64,000 bases of DNA from Ciona intestinalis. Its lineage: Eukaryota; Chordata; Ascidiacea; Phlebobranchia; Cionidae. Position 1 is the stretch's first letter. Each line of letters opens with the position of its first letter. This document shows positions 12,401 to 23,354 of this stretch, in pieces. Both the position numbers and the translations under genes were made by a program. The notes under the pieces are model-generated. The model was not told the origin of the DNA. It saw only the letters and a program-made list of their open reading frames with translations, and ran no database searches. Location of the stretch: contig NW_004190863.1 of the NCBI RefSeq assembly GCF_000224145.3, forward strand, positions 62,287 through 126,286. The letters are read 5' to 3'.

Positions 12401-13810
12401 AAAATATATCGGCACTCTAATAAAATGATTTTTTTATTTTTCAAAATTCTTCGTTAAATTATAAGGCCCCTCTTTTTTTTTTTTTTTCTATTTTTAAAAT
12501 TATAGCGCAACTCTTATTTTATATTAAAAAAACATTTCTTGTCATATTACATAACTCTTTTTTTTATATTTTAAATTTATTTATTTAAAATTCAAAAATT
12601 TGGTTTTAATATATTATATATATATATATACTTATATACTTACATACTTAAAATATATACTTATTTTTTTATTTTCTTTAAATCATAAAGCCACTCTTAA
12701 TTTTAAATTAAATTGATCAATTTTTTGTCACAACAGGAATCGTCACTTAGTAGTCGGGGGTACAGACAGATGTCAGTCATGTGACAAACTGCTTCTTACC
12801 AGAGCTTTCTACTTGTTTCCATGTCAACATGCTTTCCATAATGATTGCATGTGGAAAGATGTGAGGCCTCTTCTGATCGACTCAAAACGTGACTTGGCTG
12901 ACAGACTTCAACAAGTAATTCCCCATATTTTTAACCGTCAACAATAACATGTAAACTTTACCTATATTTTTAACTGGAAAAGTATATTAATTTGTTAATA
13001 TTTTATGTCAGAATCAGTGGTTAAGCTTTTAATTGACTTAAATATAACTTGCTTTATCTCGTGTGAGCAGAAAACGACAGTTGTTATAATTTGGGTGTTC
13101 TGTTTCATACATCGTAACCAAATGATACCGGTTTGAATGCTCGACGCTGATAGGTAAATATGTCCTTAAGTCACAGCTGACATTGATTTAACTCGGTGGT
13201 CACTAATAAATTACCTAAATTATCAGCCGTGCAAAAAAAAAACATCACCCACAAAGTTGCACATATGGTAATTTGTAAATGGTACTGTCATTTTCCAAGA
13301 ATTCATACATATATGTAGTTTGAGTGGTAGAATTGGCCATATCTAGCCTTATTCCTGGGTAATCAACCATAATAGACCTGTTTCATTTATTTTAAATTGC
13401 ATGATATAATATTTACTGCCAGGTAGTACAGGTGATTAGCTTTTATATAATATTAAATTAATATAAATTGTAAAACATTAGTCATCAACGTTTTTATGAT
13501 ATGACATAAATATTAACAGCAGTTAATGGTAAAGCTTGCGCAATCCAAACAAATTGTAAAAAATAATAAAAATTACAATAATATTTCAGTTATTAACACA
13601 GACTTTATTTTATCATAGAAACTACTGACACTTAATTTAAGCAACGATTCAACTTCCAAAGAGGAACGAAAAACTGCTCGTCAAAAACTTATCAAAGACC
13701 TTGACGAGACAATCGCGAATGAATGTGTGTTATGTGGTGAAATTGCCGTGCGATCCATAGACACACCATTTCTGGATGACACATTTGGGGGAGAAGAAAC
13801 TTGGTCATAA
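447..13810 (+). CDS. VPS18: VPS18, HOPS/CORVET core subunit (5' end outside window; five exons duplicated)
   Basis: VPS18 (Pep3/Deep orange) is a core subunit of the HOPS and CORVET tethers, which act in endosome-lysosome fusion. Exons seen: 447-638, 1032-1180, 1710-1815, 2190-2336, 2845-2998 (copy 1); 3758-3949, 4269-4417, 4951-5056, 5431-5577, 6238-6391 (copy 2); then 6888-6972, 7263-7364, 7499-7669, 7952-gap, 8638-8757, 9288-9380, 9895-10031, 10685-10859, 11164-11307, 11728-11856, 12195-12256, 12737-12914, 13619-13810. Early exons give the N-terminal propeller (HKIESVGWCHTATG; FAWMTAEGVYIGE). Middle exons give the helical repeat (DVWQMYLDMGKFDLAREHC; LKIEDILPFFPDFVTIDHF). The C-terminus is a RING-like domain (CQSC; CQHAFHNDC; CVLCG). 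Phases join cleanly within a copy. The first exon(s) lie left of the window, and one segment is probably lost in the 8009-8058 gap. An AATAAA lies at 14001. The family assignment is from recalled vertebrate VPS18 sequence. Confidence 0.95.
790..945 (+). repeat. ~150-bp dispersed repeat (copy 1)
   Basis: Shares TAAATGTAAATATGTTTTTA and ends CGTAATCGAAGAGACAAAT, as at 6412-6565. Confidence 0.65.
1451..1636. mobile_element. Palindromic MITE, VPS18 intron (copy 1)
   Basis: Family consensus ends are TAGGGTGGGGGAAGATGGGA and its reverse complement, about 190 bp apart, inserted in TATA-like sites. The internal region is shared by all copies. It resembles MITEs described in Ciona. Confidence 0.75.
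2401..2575 (+). mobile_element. tRNA-derived SINE, head well preserved
   Basis: Shows an A-box-like TAGCGCAATTACTTAGCG and a B-box-like GGGTTCAAGGCTC (2454-2466), spaced as in a tRNA gene, followed by the shared SINE body. This is why I call the family tRNA-derived. Confidence 0.8.
3044..3093. other. Assembly gap (50 N)
   Basis: Lies at the junction of the two VPS18 copies. Confidence 0.95.
3452..3683 (-). mobile_element. SINE, duplicate of the 138-371 copy
   Basis: Same insertion as in copy 1 of the VPS18 duplication. Confidence 0.75.
4681..4878. mobile_element. Palindromic MITE, duplicate of the 1451-1636 copy
   Basis: The left end TAGTAGGGTGGGG is better preserved than in the first VPS18 copy. 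Confidence 0.8.
5642..5822 (+). mobile_element. SINE, duplicate of the 2401-2575 copy
   Basis: Same insertion site as in the first VPS18 copy, with identical head sequence. Confidence 0.8.
6412..6565 (+). repeat. ~150-bp dispersed repeat (copy 2)
   Basis: Same words and order as 790-945, but at a different place relative to the exons, so it is a separate insertion rather than part of the duplication. Confidence 0.65.
7060..7244. mobile_element. Palindromic MITE ending 18 bases before a VPS18 exon
   Basis: The right end TCCCCCACCTTACT is followed almost at once by the acceptor at 7261-7262. Confidence 0.85.
7697..7750. repeat. 10-bp TTTTTATATA tandem repeat
   Basis: About five units in the VPS18 intron just after exon 7499-7669. 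Confidence 0.85.
8009..8058. other. Assembly gap (50 N) inside a VPS18 exon
   Basis: The exon starting at 7952 runs into the gap. Protein comparison implies that more coding sequence is missing than 50 bases could hold, so the length is nominal. Confidence 0.9.
8066..8253. mobile_element. Palindromic MITE beside the assembly gap
   Basis: Both ends are present. It starts 8 bases after the Ns, so repeats may have caused the gap. Confidence 0.8.
8300..8610. repeat. Dispersed repeat with internal ~100-bp dimer (copy 1)
   Basis: Opens with AAAAGTGGGACATGTTTAAG. Two internal units both carry AAAGTATGTAACTTGAAGTA and a CAGACAAAAAT word. It ends CCTAAATGGCATCGTCAGTC. Confidence 0.7.
8775..8885 (+). 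repeat. Dispersed repeat shared with 28330-28440
   Basis: Contains ACTTTTTATCCATA and TGTTTATTCCCTT, matching the EIF4E3 intron copy in order. Confidence 0.55.
9450..9745 (+). mobile_element. SINE, near full length, VPS18 intron
   Basis: Head with GTTAGCGAGCCTGCC and a B-box-like GCGTTCAAGGCTC. The body continues to a CAAGTTATATTCATT tail. Confidence 0.8.
10112..10281. mobile_element. Palindromic MITE, VPS18 intron
   Basis: The left end is degraded; the right end CCCCCACCCTACTGTA is intact. Confidence 0.75.
10915..11145 (-). mobile_element. SINE, rearranged, VPS18 intron
   Basis: A reverse piece (10915-11065) is followed by a forward piece of the same body (11090-11145). This suggests a nested or inverted insertion. 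Confidence 0.6.
11890..11975 (-). mobile_element. SINE fragment, VPS18 intron
   Basis: Only the 3' half remains: an AGTCGTTATAACACGAGTGT core and an ACACACCTCGTACC segment. Confidence 0.6.
13040..13285. mobile_element. SINE, two pieces in opposite orientation
   Basis: A reverse piece at 13040-13110 meets a forward piece at 13130-13285 in the last VPS18 intron. Confidence 0.55.
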
Positions 13811-15925
13811 ATGAAAAAGTAATAAAATCTCACGCTGTGTAAATCACCATAATTCTATGCTTTACAATGTACATGTACTGTATTGCAGTAATTTAATATT
13901 TCTTGTTTAATATTCATTCATATCACAGCAAGTCTGAATTGGCATTGTTTCAATTTTTCATTGTTTTCAATGTAACTGATCGTGTGTTTTGTTCTTGTGC
14001 AATAAATATCCTATTCAAATTACGAAGTGAACATGACATTTCATCAAGACAGCTTATCTAAAATATTTTCATATTTGTTCATCATAATGTTAATAGGCAA
14101 GCTGAATGCTTAGTTTGGATTTTACAGAGACTACTGCACAAGATTAACAACTATTAATACAGACCAGGCCTTTTTTTATTAATTGTCAGTCTTTTGTCTA
14201 TATAAAAGCTTTGATTTTAAATATTAAGTGACAGGTTCTAAAATCCCAGCTTTAAGTATTTGCAATTTCAACCTTTGTGAATCTGACGTTTTGGGTTTTG
14301 TGTTCTAGATGTTTCGTCTTGCTTTTAACAAAGTCAGTAGACATGATTACACTTTACTGCTAAATATAAATGAATAGTTAGTTAATAAGACATCGTTTGA
14401 GTCATAATGCAGAGTTTTGTTTTAACTAAGAGCAGACATTTTATTAGAAATGCAATCCAGGAAATATGATTGTTTCCGCATCCTTTGGCTCGCGTTTCAA
14501 TTTACTCTGCAACAGATATCAAAAAAAAAGTTTAGGATGTTTTTATACAATGAACAGTTACATAAGTTTTTATGAGCTGACTATATTCAGCAATGGGCCA
14601 GTTATATGTATAAATGGTGTATATAATTGCTTTTTGTATTTAAAATCATGCACAAAATGACTAAAAGAAACAATAATAAAGCTTAGGATAAAGCTTATAC
14701 GTTATTTACAATACGACAAAACCTTACATATAGACTTAAACAAATCTGTATACAAACCATAGCAAACTCAAAAATAAAATCCCTATTATATAAAACAACC
14801 TAAAAGTATCCACACTATCTGTTGCACAACTGCGTACGCAAAATGCCGCAATCAGAACCGGACAAAAATTCCTTTCCACGTGTTAAGTTCCACTGCTAGC
14901 AAGTACGAACTAACTAAAACTGTATTCACACACAAATTTGACATAACCTAAAACGGTTGCCAAAACGGTTGCCATTAAGTTCGTCTTTGCTGTTTTCGTA
15001 CTTTTAATTGGCGGGGATTGACGGCCCCAATTACCGCAAGAGAAACAAAAATTGCTTGTGCACGTGGCGCCCTCTATAATATGACGAAGGAGGGGCTCCA
15101 TGCCAGTGCATATTACTGTGATTCAACCAAAATATCGGCGGTCTTCGTCGCTATAGGTCCTCCCGACGTTGGTCCTCCTACCTGCACGTAAACGCTATAC
15201 AACCTTCATGGGGTGGCATTCTCGGCTACCGACTAAACTAGTCGCCATCTAAATCGACCAACTAAAGATTTCGATCGACCAACTAAAGATTTCGATCGAC
15301 CAACTTTTGTAACAAATAGGGCACAGAAAACTTTAGTCGGTATAGTCAAGATTATTATCTCTGGCCATTGCAGCAAGCACTTTTCTGCAGGACGTATTCA
15401 AATAGAACCCCAACCGTTACTTGCGCGATGTCTGGGTTCGGGTTAAATTAATCGCTGGTAAATCAAGCTTTTTATGGGCAAATGTTATTAGAATTCACAG
15501 TTCTATAAATATTCATACAAACAATTGGACACGGAATTGTTTTATGTAGTGGTATATACCGGAGTCTATGCATTTCCGTTAAAAACATGCTTGAACAATC
15601 AAGTTAGTACCAACACTGCCTATAATAGGTTATACAGGCGTAAAGCGGGACAATTTTTACTAGTCGTGATATTATCAGCTATTGCTTTACTTCACTCAAC
15701 GAAAGCAGATGGTTGTCGTAAAGGTTTTCATTTTAATGAAAGTTCTGTGAAAGAAGTCTTTGCTTGTATAAACGTAATAAAAGTTATAAAGATGAAAAAA
15801 AGGCCGATATCCTCTATATAATGCACTTAATATCAGCATAATATCATTACAACTCTTATACAAGCCACGGTAAGGAACTTGTACAATATTTGTAATCAAT
15901 GCTCTAACCATTCCTTAATTTTTAG
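13811..15925. other. Gene-free stretch: VPS18 3' UTR, then AT-rich intergenic DNA
   Basis: The first ~200 bases hold the VPS18 3' UTR, with AATAAA at 14001-14006. The rest has no convincing exon. A less AT-rich part at 15060-15310 contains 21-bp tandem repeats and may be upstream regulatory DNA of the secreted-peptide gene, but nothing in the bases proves this. Confidence 0.6.
15254..15305. repeat. 21-bp tandem repeat, 2.5 copies
   Basis: Two perfect adjacent 21-bp units (15254-15274 and 15275-15295) are followed by half a unit. The core is TCGACCAACTAAAG. It lies ~620 bp upstream of the secreted-peptide start codon. Confidence 0.85.
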
Positions 15926-16238
15926 ATGAATAAGTCACTTCTTCTTTTGCTCGCTGTCGGACTTCTCGTCTTGATCGAAACTGGGCATGCTATCCCAGTC
16001 GGCCGCCGTCGTCAGGGTTCCCCACCATCACAAAGGACAGGATGGGATTGGAATCAAAGAAACCAAATGGGTAAAATGTTCTAGTATATATATAAATATT
16101 TGATAATTTTCAAACAACTTTCCTCTGATAATTTTAAAATAATTTTCTTAGCGCTACTTCATATTATATGTTCGTGTTTTAGTTTCAGTTGAAGACATCC
16201 AAGCCGTAGCCGATCTCCTGAACGCTGAGATGCAATAG
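15926..16238 (+). CDS. Small secreted peptide precursor, 66 aa, two exons, unrecognised
   Basis: Exon 1 is 15926-16070 and exon 2 is 16183-16238. Residues 1-23 form a strong signal peptide: a short MNKS start, a Leu-rich core (LLLLLAVGLLVLIE), and likely cleavage after TGHA. The mature part begins IPVGRRRQG. The Gly followed by three Arg is a classic prohormone cleavage and amidation motif, and the next residue is Gln, which can become pyroglutamate. A Trp/Asn/Gln-rich stretch (RTGWDWNQRNQM) and an acidic helical tail (EDIQAVADLLNAEMQ) follow. Two in-frame acceptors six bases apart (exon start 16183 or 16189) would add or omit two residues. The ATG follows an AG acceptor directly. An AATAAA lies at 16294. 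A neuropeptide, hormone or antimicrobial precursor is possible; I recognise no family. Confidence 0.75.
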
Positions 16239-16293
16239 ATGCACCGCAACTTTATGTATTATTTATATAAACTGTATAATACACGTTTATTTA

Positions 16294-16299
16294 AATAAA
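16294..16299 (+). terminator. Polyadenylation signal of the secreted-peptide gene
   Basis: An AATAAA hexamer lies 56 bases after the stop codon and gives the gene a compact 3' UTR. Confidence 0.6.
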
Positions 16300-17430
16300 T
16301 GCTGCAAGAATCTAAGTTCATACGAGTTTGTTTTGCCTGTAACAGTTCATTAGTAAGCCTTTGGGAGAAAAAATACCTGTAAAAGCTAAGAACTGAATGG
16401 CAGCAACGACCATTACCCGCTACCTCTGGGTTGAAGACACGCGCGCTAACCAACTGTGACACGGCGCCGCATGTCGTGGTAATTATAACCTACAAACAGT
16501 CATCAAGCCAAGCCTCAATTTAAAACAACAAGCCAAAAAAAACATATATTTGGTTTACGGACTATAGAAAGCAACTATATAATAAGAACATAAATTGTGG
16601 CAACTCAGGAACACGTACACCCAGCACTACACAAAAAGAAACGATTGTTTAAAGCGTTTTCTAAACACTGAAGCCACACTCTATAGTCTACAGATAGCTC
16701 ATTCAAATATAAAAGAAAATAGTTAGATTAAAACTAAAACGACTAACACCCAAAGTATTATATATAAGAACCTTACAACTATAACACTGAAATGAACTAA
16801 AAACACGAGCGCATGGCCAGACGAAACGCAAGAAAACCAAGGAATGTAAATTGCAATCAACGTGGAATGTAAGACGCGCGCCGACATCCGCAACGACTAA
16901 ATTTACTGAATTTAGAAACACGCCGTAGTTTACTAATCTTGCAAACGATTTACTTAATAAAAACGACCCAGCTTAGACCTAAGAGCGTCTTAATGTTTTA
17001 GTTTTTCTTTCGTGAGAGGGTATAAAATAGCTTCTAAATCTATTCTTTGACTTTATTTCGATACAGCAAACAAATCACGCATGTTCTTTAGACTTTTGAA
17101 CCCTAAACTTTGTTTTTAAGCACAATGTTTCCTTCAAGTTAGCAAAAACCATGCACTTTTCCTATACACTGTGTTAATTTGGACACAAATTGTCGATCAA
17201 TTTGCCTTAACCACGACCTACAGTAGGCCGTGATATAGCTCAAGTTAAGGTATCGAAAATGGCCGCTATAGGTTCTGTATTCTAGACTTACATTGGTGTG
17301 TATGGTATGGTTTCGTACCATGCTTTGTATATTATTGTTATACACTGATCACTTGATGCATAGTGAACGCCGTCTATACTAACTTTGGTGAACACTAGTG
17401 CCTATTCGCAGTCTATGTTGGCATTTTAAG
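16300..17430. other. Gene-free stretch
   Basis: AT-rich intergenic DNA between the secreted-peptide gene and MRPL24. No exon, RNA gene or recognisable repeat copy was found. The MRPL24 promoter must lie here, but no clear core element stands out. Confidence 0.5.
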
Positions 17431-19892
17431 ATGAGACTTAGCGCAAGATTATTTATTCTACGAGGACGTTCAAGGCTACCAAGTGATCCAAACGAAAGCG
17501 AGCGTCTGGTTAAATACGGTGAACGAAAATGGAGAGATTTTCAATCCCCTGTGGTTGACCCGCCGTATTGGTATGTCTAAACTTAACTTACAAATTATAT
17601 TTAGTGCTAGTAAAAAATCAAACTTACTCAGCCTCGATAGGTATTACATTAGTTGTCTGGCGCTGTGAATGAATGAAACAGTCGTGTTACAACGACTGTT
17701 TTTGCGATGTATGTGACTTATTTATCCTTTCATGGCAGGAAAATGACTGTCGTTATAACACGCATCTTCTGTTAAACCGTTTCATACACCTTGTGCTTGT
17801 TGTCGAGTTACCACTTATGTAACTTTGCGAGTGATGTTTTTTTTGTATGGCTGACAATTAGAACAACCTATTAGTGACAACTGGGTTAGAGCAATTGCCA
17901 TTAAGTGTCTTGACCAAAACACATTCGCCAACCTTAGTAGCAGCATTCAGTCTTGAACCCATACTTTCGCAAGAAAAATACTTCTATAGGCTTTTCGATT
18001 TAAGTTACATTTTTGGTATTTATTCGAAAGGTACAAATGGAGCAAAGATTCACCTTACCACCCAGTTGAACAACAAAAAATTCTAAAAGGAGAATATTTA
18101 CAATGGTACCGGTACAATTTCCACAAGCAAAAAGTGATACCACCAGATGCGTGGCTGTTTCGCGTTGGAGATAAAGTGGAAATTTTGACGGGAAAAGATA
18201 AAGGAAAACAAGGGGATGTAATTCAGGTGCACATTGTACAGCTTGTTGGATCATAACCTTTACATGTTCCATTGCCATTTATTTTGTCTATGTTACACAC
18301 TTCCTGACCCTGCATTTTAGTTTGATATACTGCTGTTGAGTATTGATATTACTTATCCAACAAAATTGACAATGCCAATGTTACTTTGTATGATCTTGCA
18401 CTCTGTATTCTATACTTTTATATGTTGTTTCCTGCAATACATATAATAGGTAAGGTACTACCGTGGGCAAATGGGCAAGAGACTTAACAACAATTGTTCC
18501 AACCCAGTAGTTACGAATGGGTTGTCTAAAATATCATCCTAGATAAAAATCCCCCCAAATTCACTCACCCACAACATTCTGATATGTCGTAAGCTGGCGA
18601 GAGGTTTATATAACAGACCAGCTGTGTTATAATGACTGTCGTTTTCGTTCATTTATACAATATTAGATAATTATTCATAACAGGTTGTACAGCAGGGAAA
18701 CATAGTAGTGGTTGGAGGTTTAAATTGTGAAAGAATAAAAGGTAGGTAATACTATTAAAATGTGTTTTGTTGGTAGCCATTTTTAAGCAATTAATGACAT
18801 TATCTCCTTTATGATGCTTTTGCTGTTTTTTTTAGTTTATTTTCACCCACGACATGAATACATGATATATTTCCAGGGGTGTTTTAGGGGTCATACTTAT
18901 GGCCCCTTTCTTTTATGGTGAGTTAAAAATAAAACAATCTCTTCCTGACTTCTTAAAAGTTTCCCTTCTTTCAGTTTATTTTTACATGATGGCCCCTTCT
19001 TTTTAGGGAAGAGGTTATAAAATGACACATTTGAAATCACCCTCATTATTTGTTTTTCGACTGTACCAAATCCTATACTTACTTTTCTAATTAAAAAGTA
19101 AAAATATATAACACAGGCAGAGATGGGATGCTGGTAAGACAAGAAAAACCTTTGGAGCACCATGAGGTAAAAACTTTGTAACAGTGTTATGTTTTGTGTG
19201 TGCTTGAATTTGTTACAGCTAAGCAACTTATCTTTTTTTAAGGTATTTTTTTATTAATGTTTTTTTTTAAGGTGACTTTGCTAGATCCAAAAGATGAAAA
19301 ACCGGTTGATGTTGAATTTAGAGTGAATGAAAATGGACAGAGAGTGCGAGTATCTACGCGATCAGGTTATATTATTCATTGGTAAGTTTTCTCTTTGTTT
19401 GTATTAAAATCCTGCAATTCATATAGATCTGTGCAGTAACTGCAATAACATAATGGTATTGTTTTTGTGGTAGAGAATAAGTTAGCATGCAAAAAATGTA
19501 GCACTAAAAATTTTGTATGAAAAATAACAACAAAATTAGATTTGTTTTACTCTAGATTTGCAGTAAATACGTGGCAATAATTGTTTTGTACAAAAAAGGA
19601 AAATGTTATGAAAAATAACAACAAAATTAGATTTGTTTTGCTCTAGCTTTCCGGTAAATGTGTGGCAATATTCGTTTTGTAAGAAAAATTAGGAAAATTT
19701 TTACATTAAAGGCCGCCTGAAATACTGTGGGACGGAACTCCGAAAACAGAATACGAATGCCAAGATAAAGATACAACTTACGAAAATGCATGCGAGAAAA
19801 CATACAAACCAACTCTGGATAACTGGCAAGATGAACTGAAAAAAATATATAAAATTTCTGATTCTCCTAGACGAGAAACGTTCTGGTACTAG
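17431..19892 (+). CDS. MRPL24: Mitochondrial large ribosomal subunit protein L24 (uL24m)
   Basis: Six exons: 17431-17570, 18031-18226, 18684-18741, 19117-19166, 19272-19381 and 19712-19892, giving 244 residues; all phases join. The KOW domain of uL24 is clear: [19 protein letters not shown], then [14 protein letters not shown]. The C-terminal part ([15 protein letters not shown]) fits the long mitochondrial form (human is ~216 residues). The N-terminus is basic and Arg-rich ([15 protein letters not shown]), as expected for matrix import. The start follows AG directly (TTTTAAG then ATG), consistent with a trans-splice acceptor. It converges on the rhodanese gene with 113 bases between stop codons. 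An AATAAA lies at 19929. Confidence 0.93.
17715..17950 (-). mobile_element. SINE, MRPL24 intron 1
   Basis: Reverse copy lacking most of the tRNA head, ending about 80 bases before exon 2. Confidence 0.7.
18455..18660 (+). mobile_element. SINE, MRPL24 intron 2
   Basis: Forward copy without the head. It ends shortly before the 18684 exon. Confidence 0.65.
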
Positions 19893-20005
19893 TTCAACAT
19901 TGTGTAATCGTGTATTGTGTATGTTTATAATAAAAAAATACTTAAGTTGTGTTGTGTAATTATGTTTGTGTAGGAAAAAATGCAATATTTCGGGAAATTA
20001 TTTCT

Positions 20006-22283
20006 CTAGTTTCTGTTTAAAGCTTCCCAACCCCTGAACCCTCCAGGAAAATGTCTCGACCTGCATATGTAAGTAATTGTTAGGAATATTGGCATATTGT
20101 TTTTTTAATATTGTACAAAATATGGTGTAACATTGCTAAAATGTAGGTGTTGCTAGGAATATAAGCAAAACTGTAAAAATTTTGCACAAAATTTAGTTTG
20201 ACATAGCCAAAATGCAGTTATGCTTATAGTTGTAAAACATGAAAAACCACATCAATTATTATGTTAAATATAATATACTTTTGCTGTTTAGAAGTATGGA
20301 CATCGACAAGCAGGGTAAAACGGGATGGCTAAAACATATTTCCTGTTCCAAAAGTTAGAGTAACACTAGCATCACCTTGGTCTAATGTTACACTTACATC
20401 TATGGTTGTTATCACTCATTATGCAATTATACCACTCTTACTTTGTAAATCCAAGGTTATGAGCAGCATTGAGAGCAACTGTGCTTCTAACACCACCCAT
20501 GCAGTGAAAAACAATCTTTGTGTCTTTTTCCGGTTTAACGGAGCCATATTTGCTTTCAAACTCTGTTTCACTCATGTTGAATGCAGATTCTGTTATCAAA
20601 ACAAAAATTAAGTACCTTGGCTGTCAGTGGTTTGGTGTTTTTTAACCAAGGGATACTGGGTTTAATGCCCGATGCTGCTACTGTTGTGGGTGTTGGTGTC
20701 TTTTGGCAAGACACTTAGGGTAATTGCTCGAATCCAGAGAGACCTCAGAATGATCTAATTTTCAGCTATACTGAAAAAAACTACCAACCACATAGTTATA
20801 CATGGTGACTGGTAAACGTCCTGGGGCCTATGAAATATTAATATAAATAATATTTCCTGGCCACATGCGATAAATAAGTCACACCCATTCAATTTTCACA
20901 ACTGCTTAGTTATACATGGTAACTGGTAAATAGGCACAGATATATATATATATTTTTTTTAATATACATTTTTGCTTGGCCACTTGCGATAAATAAGCCA
21001 CATACATTCAATGATAAAAAAACTAATATTTAACATTTTACCACTCCATGAAAAACCTGGTAAATAGGCACAGATACATTATATTTTTTTAATATACATT
21101 TTTACTTGGCCACAATAAAGAAATCACATTCATTCAATTTTTCCAACCACCTAATTAAACATGGTGACTAGTAAACAGACGCGAGGTGTATGATAAATAC
21201 GTCACATTTTTCATTGAAAAAAATAAACTTTTAACATTTTACCGACTTCCTCATAAGGAATGTTTACCCAGCGTTGGCTGGCAATCTTTCCAAGCTCTAC
21301 GATTTCTTTATTTGTTCGAACATCAATTAAATAAACTTCATTATCATTCATAACGTTCAACATGTCTTCATTTGAAACCACTTTATCAGGGCTGCAAAGT
21401 GGTAATTTTCATTAGAACAATAATAATAATAAGACTTTTATTTGTCTCTTCCATTACAGTAGCGAAGATAAAAACGGTTAAAACATAGAGACAGGATATA
21501 GCGATTCTTAGAAACATATTTAAAGTGTGGTTGCTACACCTAGCAGACAAACCATTTTTGCTTAATTATTTCCAAGGTAAACTTGTAAAGAAAACAAAAA
21601 AGTATGTAAACAATCTGGTGGTATGACTACAATCATTTGACACTATAACTAATATATAACCCATCATTTTTATACTGTAAAAAAATGGCAAATTTTATAA
21701 CTTGCAAATTATTTTCAGAACCCTGGCAAAATGATTAGCGCGTCTGCCTCCTAATAGAAATTGCTTTGACCCAGTGGTGCATAATGGGTTGTCTAAATTG
21801 TCAGCCATACAGTCCCAAAAAATAATCACCCATAAAGTAAGGTACATGATAACTTGTAAACAGCATGAGGTGTATAAAACAGAACACCAATGTCAGACTC
21901 ATGACTAGTAGTAATGTTGCCTCGCTACAAGAGGATTAATAGGTCCCATTTTGCTTTTCATATTTAAGTTTCTCGTCTAATCTAAAGAATAAATAACTAA
22001 TCAATGTTAGGCAGACTGGCAGAGCATATATAAATATAGTTTTGTGTATATACCTTAACTCAACATTTGATGCCTTAGAAATGCTCCTTGTGATAAGGGA
22101 AATGTTTTTCACTTGCATTGAAACAAGATTGGATTTTGGTGAAATTCCATAACTACTAACAGGGCTTGTATGAAATGATGCGCAATAGAGACTTGTGTTA
22201 AGTCTTGCAGGAATGGCTCTGGCATCTGGGAGTACAAGAGTTAGTTCTGGTTGTTTCACAATTAACATTTTTATTGGTCGCAT
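20006..22283 (-). CDS. Single-domain rhodanese / thiosulfate sulfurtransferase (TSTD-like)
   Basis: Four exons read on the minus strand: 22283-22054, 21391-21243, 20589-20442 and 20060-20006, giving 193 residues with consistent phases. One rhodanese domain is visible: EVYLIDVRTNKEI (the conserved DVR), IPYEEVESAFNMSETEFE, the active-site loop HCMGGVRS with the catalytic Cys, and the end motif HFPGGFRGWEALNRN. Family members transfer sulfane sulfur from thiosulfate or persulfides to acceptors such as glutathione. The ~70-residue N-terminal extension is rich in Ser/Arg and may target mitochondria. TSTD1 or TSTD3-like orthology cannot be settled by eye. Confidence 0.88.
20630..20860 (+). mobile_element. 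SINE, rhodanese intron
   Basis: Diverged forward copy. Head-derived words and the GGTTTAATGCCCGATGCTGC segment are still readable. Confidence 0.6.
21430..21545 (-). repeat. ~150-bp dispersed repeat (copy 3), rhodanese intron
   Basis: Reverse copy starting TTTGTCTCTTCCATTACAGT and ending GTGTGGTTGCTACACCTA. Confidence 0.6.
21722..21900 (+). mobile_element. SINE, rhodanese intron 1
   Basis: Forward copy with GCAAAATGATTAGCGCGTCT as head remnant and a normal body, deleted in the middle. Confidence 0.65.
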
Positions 22284-23354
22284 ATTTTTTTACTGTGGCT
22301 TAGGGGTTTCTATTCTGTATGGGTGAGGTCTTGGGGACCTGGGATTTAGGCCAGATTTGGCTCCTTACCCCAAAAAGGTTAGTGGTTGGATTGTAATTTG
22401 TAACTGAAGAATACCATGTTCAAAACTTGGTCTCCACCATATAAACATACTTTTTTTTATGCAAGGATACATACATTTTATTTTGTTATTTTTTATTACT
22501 AAAATTTACTTACATAATTGTGATAGATTAAAGATGTGTATTGTGCGTAAAGCGAATCTTGACATTTTTAGCTTAGAAGTAGAACAAACAGAATAAAAAA
22601 CAGCTGTAATTTGAAATAAATATGATTTTTAATGTGTATACGCATAGAATGAAATCCATTGCGTCTTTTCGGTCATGATAGCGGAACGGGAAAGTTTACA
22701 AAAGCGAAAAGATAGGTAGTAACGATAAAACAACAGTTGTTAAAACACGATTATTGACAAAAAAGAAAGAAATAAAGTTTTTGATGAAAAATATTAAAGT
22801 TCTAATTGGAAAAAAGTATGCGTTGGGAGTCGAGACACAACGGGTACATTATAACCACTGGAACGTCTGGAACACACGTCTCTCACATGTAACTGTCTGC
22901 ATGTTAGCTAAACTAAAGCAAAGTTCACATATTAAGTATGTCCTAAAGATTACTTTATTAATGTAATGGACTCGTAGAAGAAGCAACTTGTCAAAATACA
23001 ACACGGTAAATGATAAGCTATCTTGCACGTCACAAAGTATATATAGCCTACGCGCTACGCCCTACAGCACCGCTAAAAACTCTTGATAGTCTGCGTGTAC
23101 GTGACCGTGAACAGGTACGCAATGACGAAGCATTTTAGTCCCGATGATTTAAATTTTAAGTGTATCCTTGTGGTNTCGGTTTATGATGTAAAAGAAAAGT
23201 ATTGTGTGTGTATACGCAATGACTACGTACATCCGGTATCACAACACACACATGACACATTCAATAATCGACAATTAATATTTGGAACGAGGGTATTCCC
23301 CTTTAAAAACATTCTGACGACTCATAATCAATGCCCATAGAAATCATGGTTTTT

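Noticed and set aside
15525-15821. 98-codon open frame upstream of the secreted-peptide gene
   Set aside because: Its composition is ordinary, it has no motif or splice support, and it lies in the probable upstream region of the peptide gene.
22754-23340. Short open frames at 22754-22966 and 23083-23340
   Set aside because: No motif, no splice context and no match to neighbours; lengths are within chance for this stretch.
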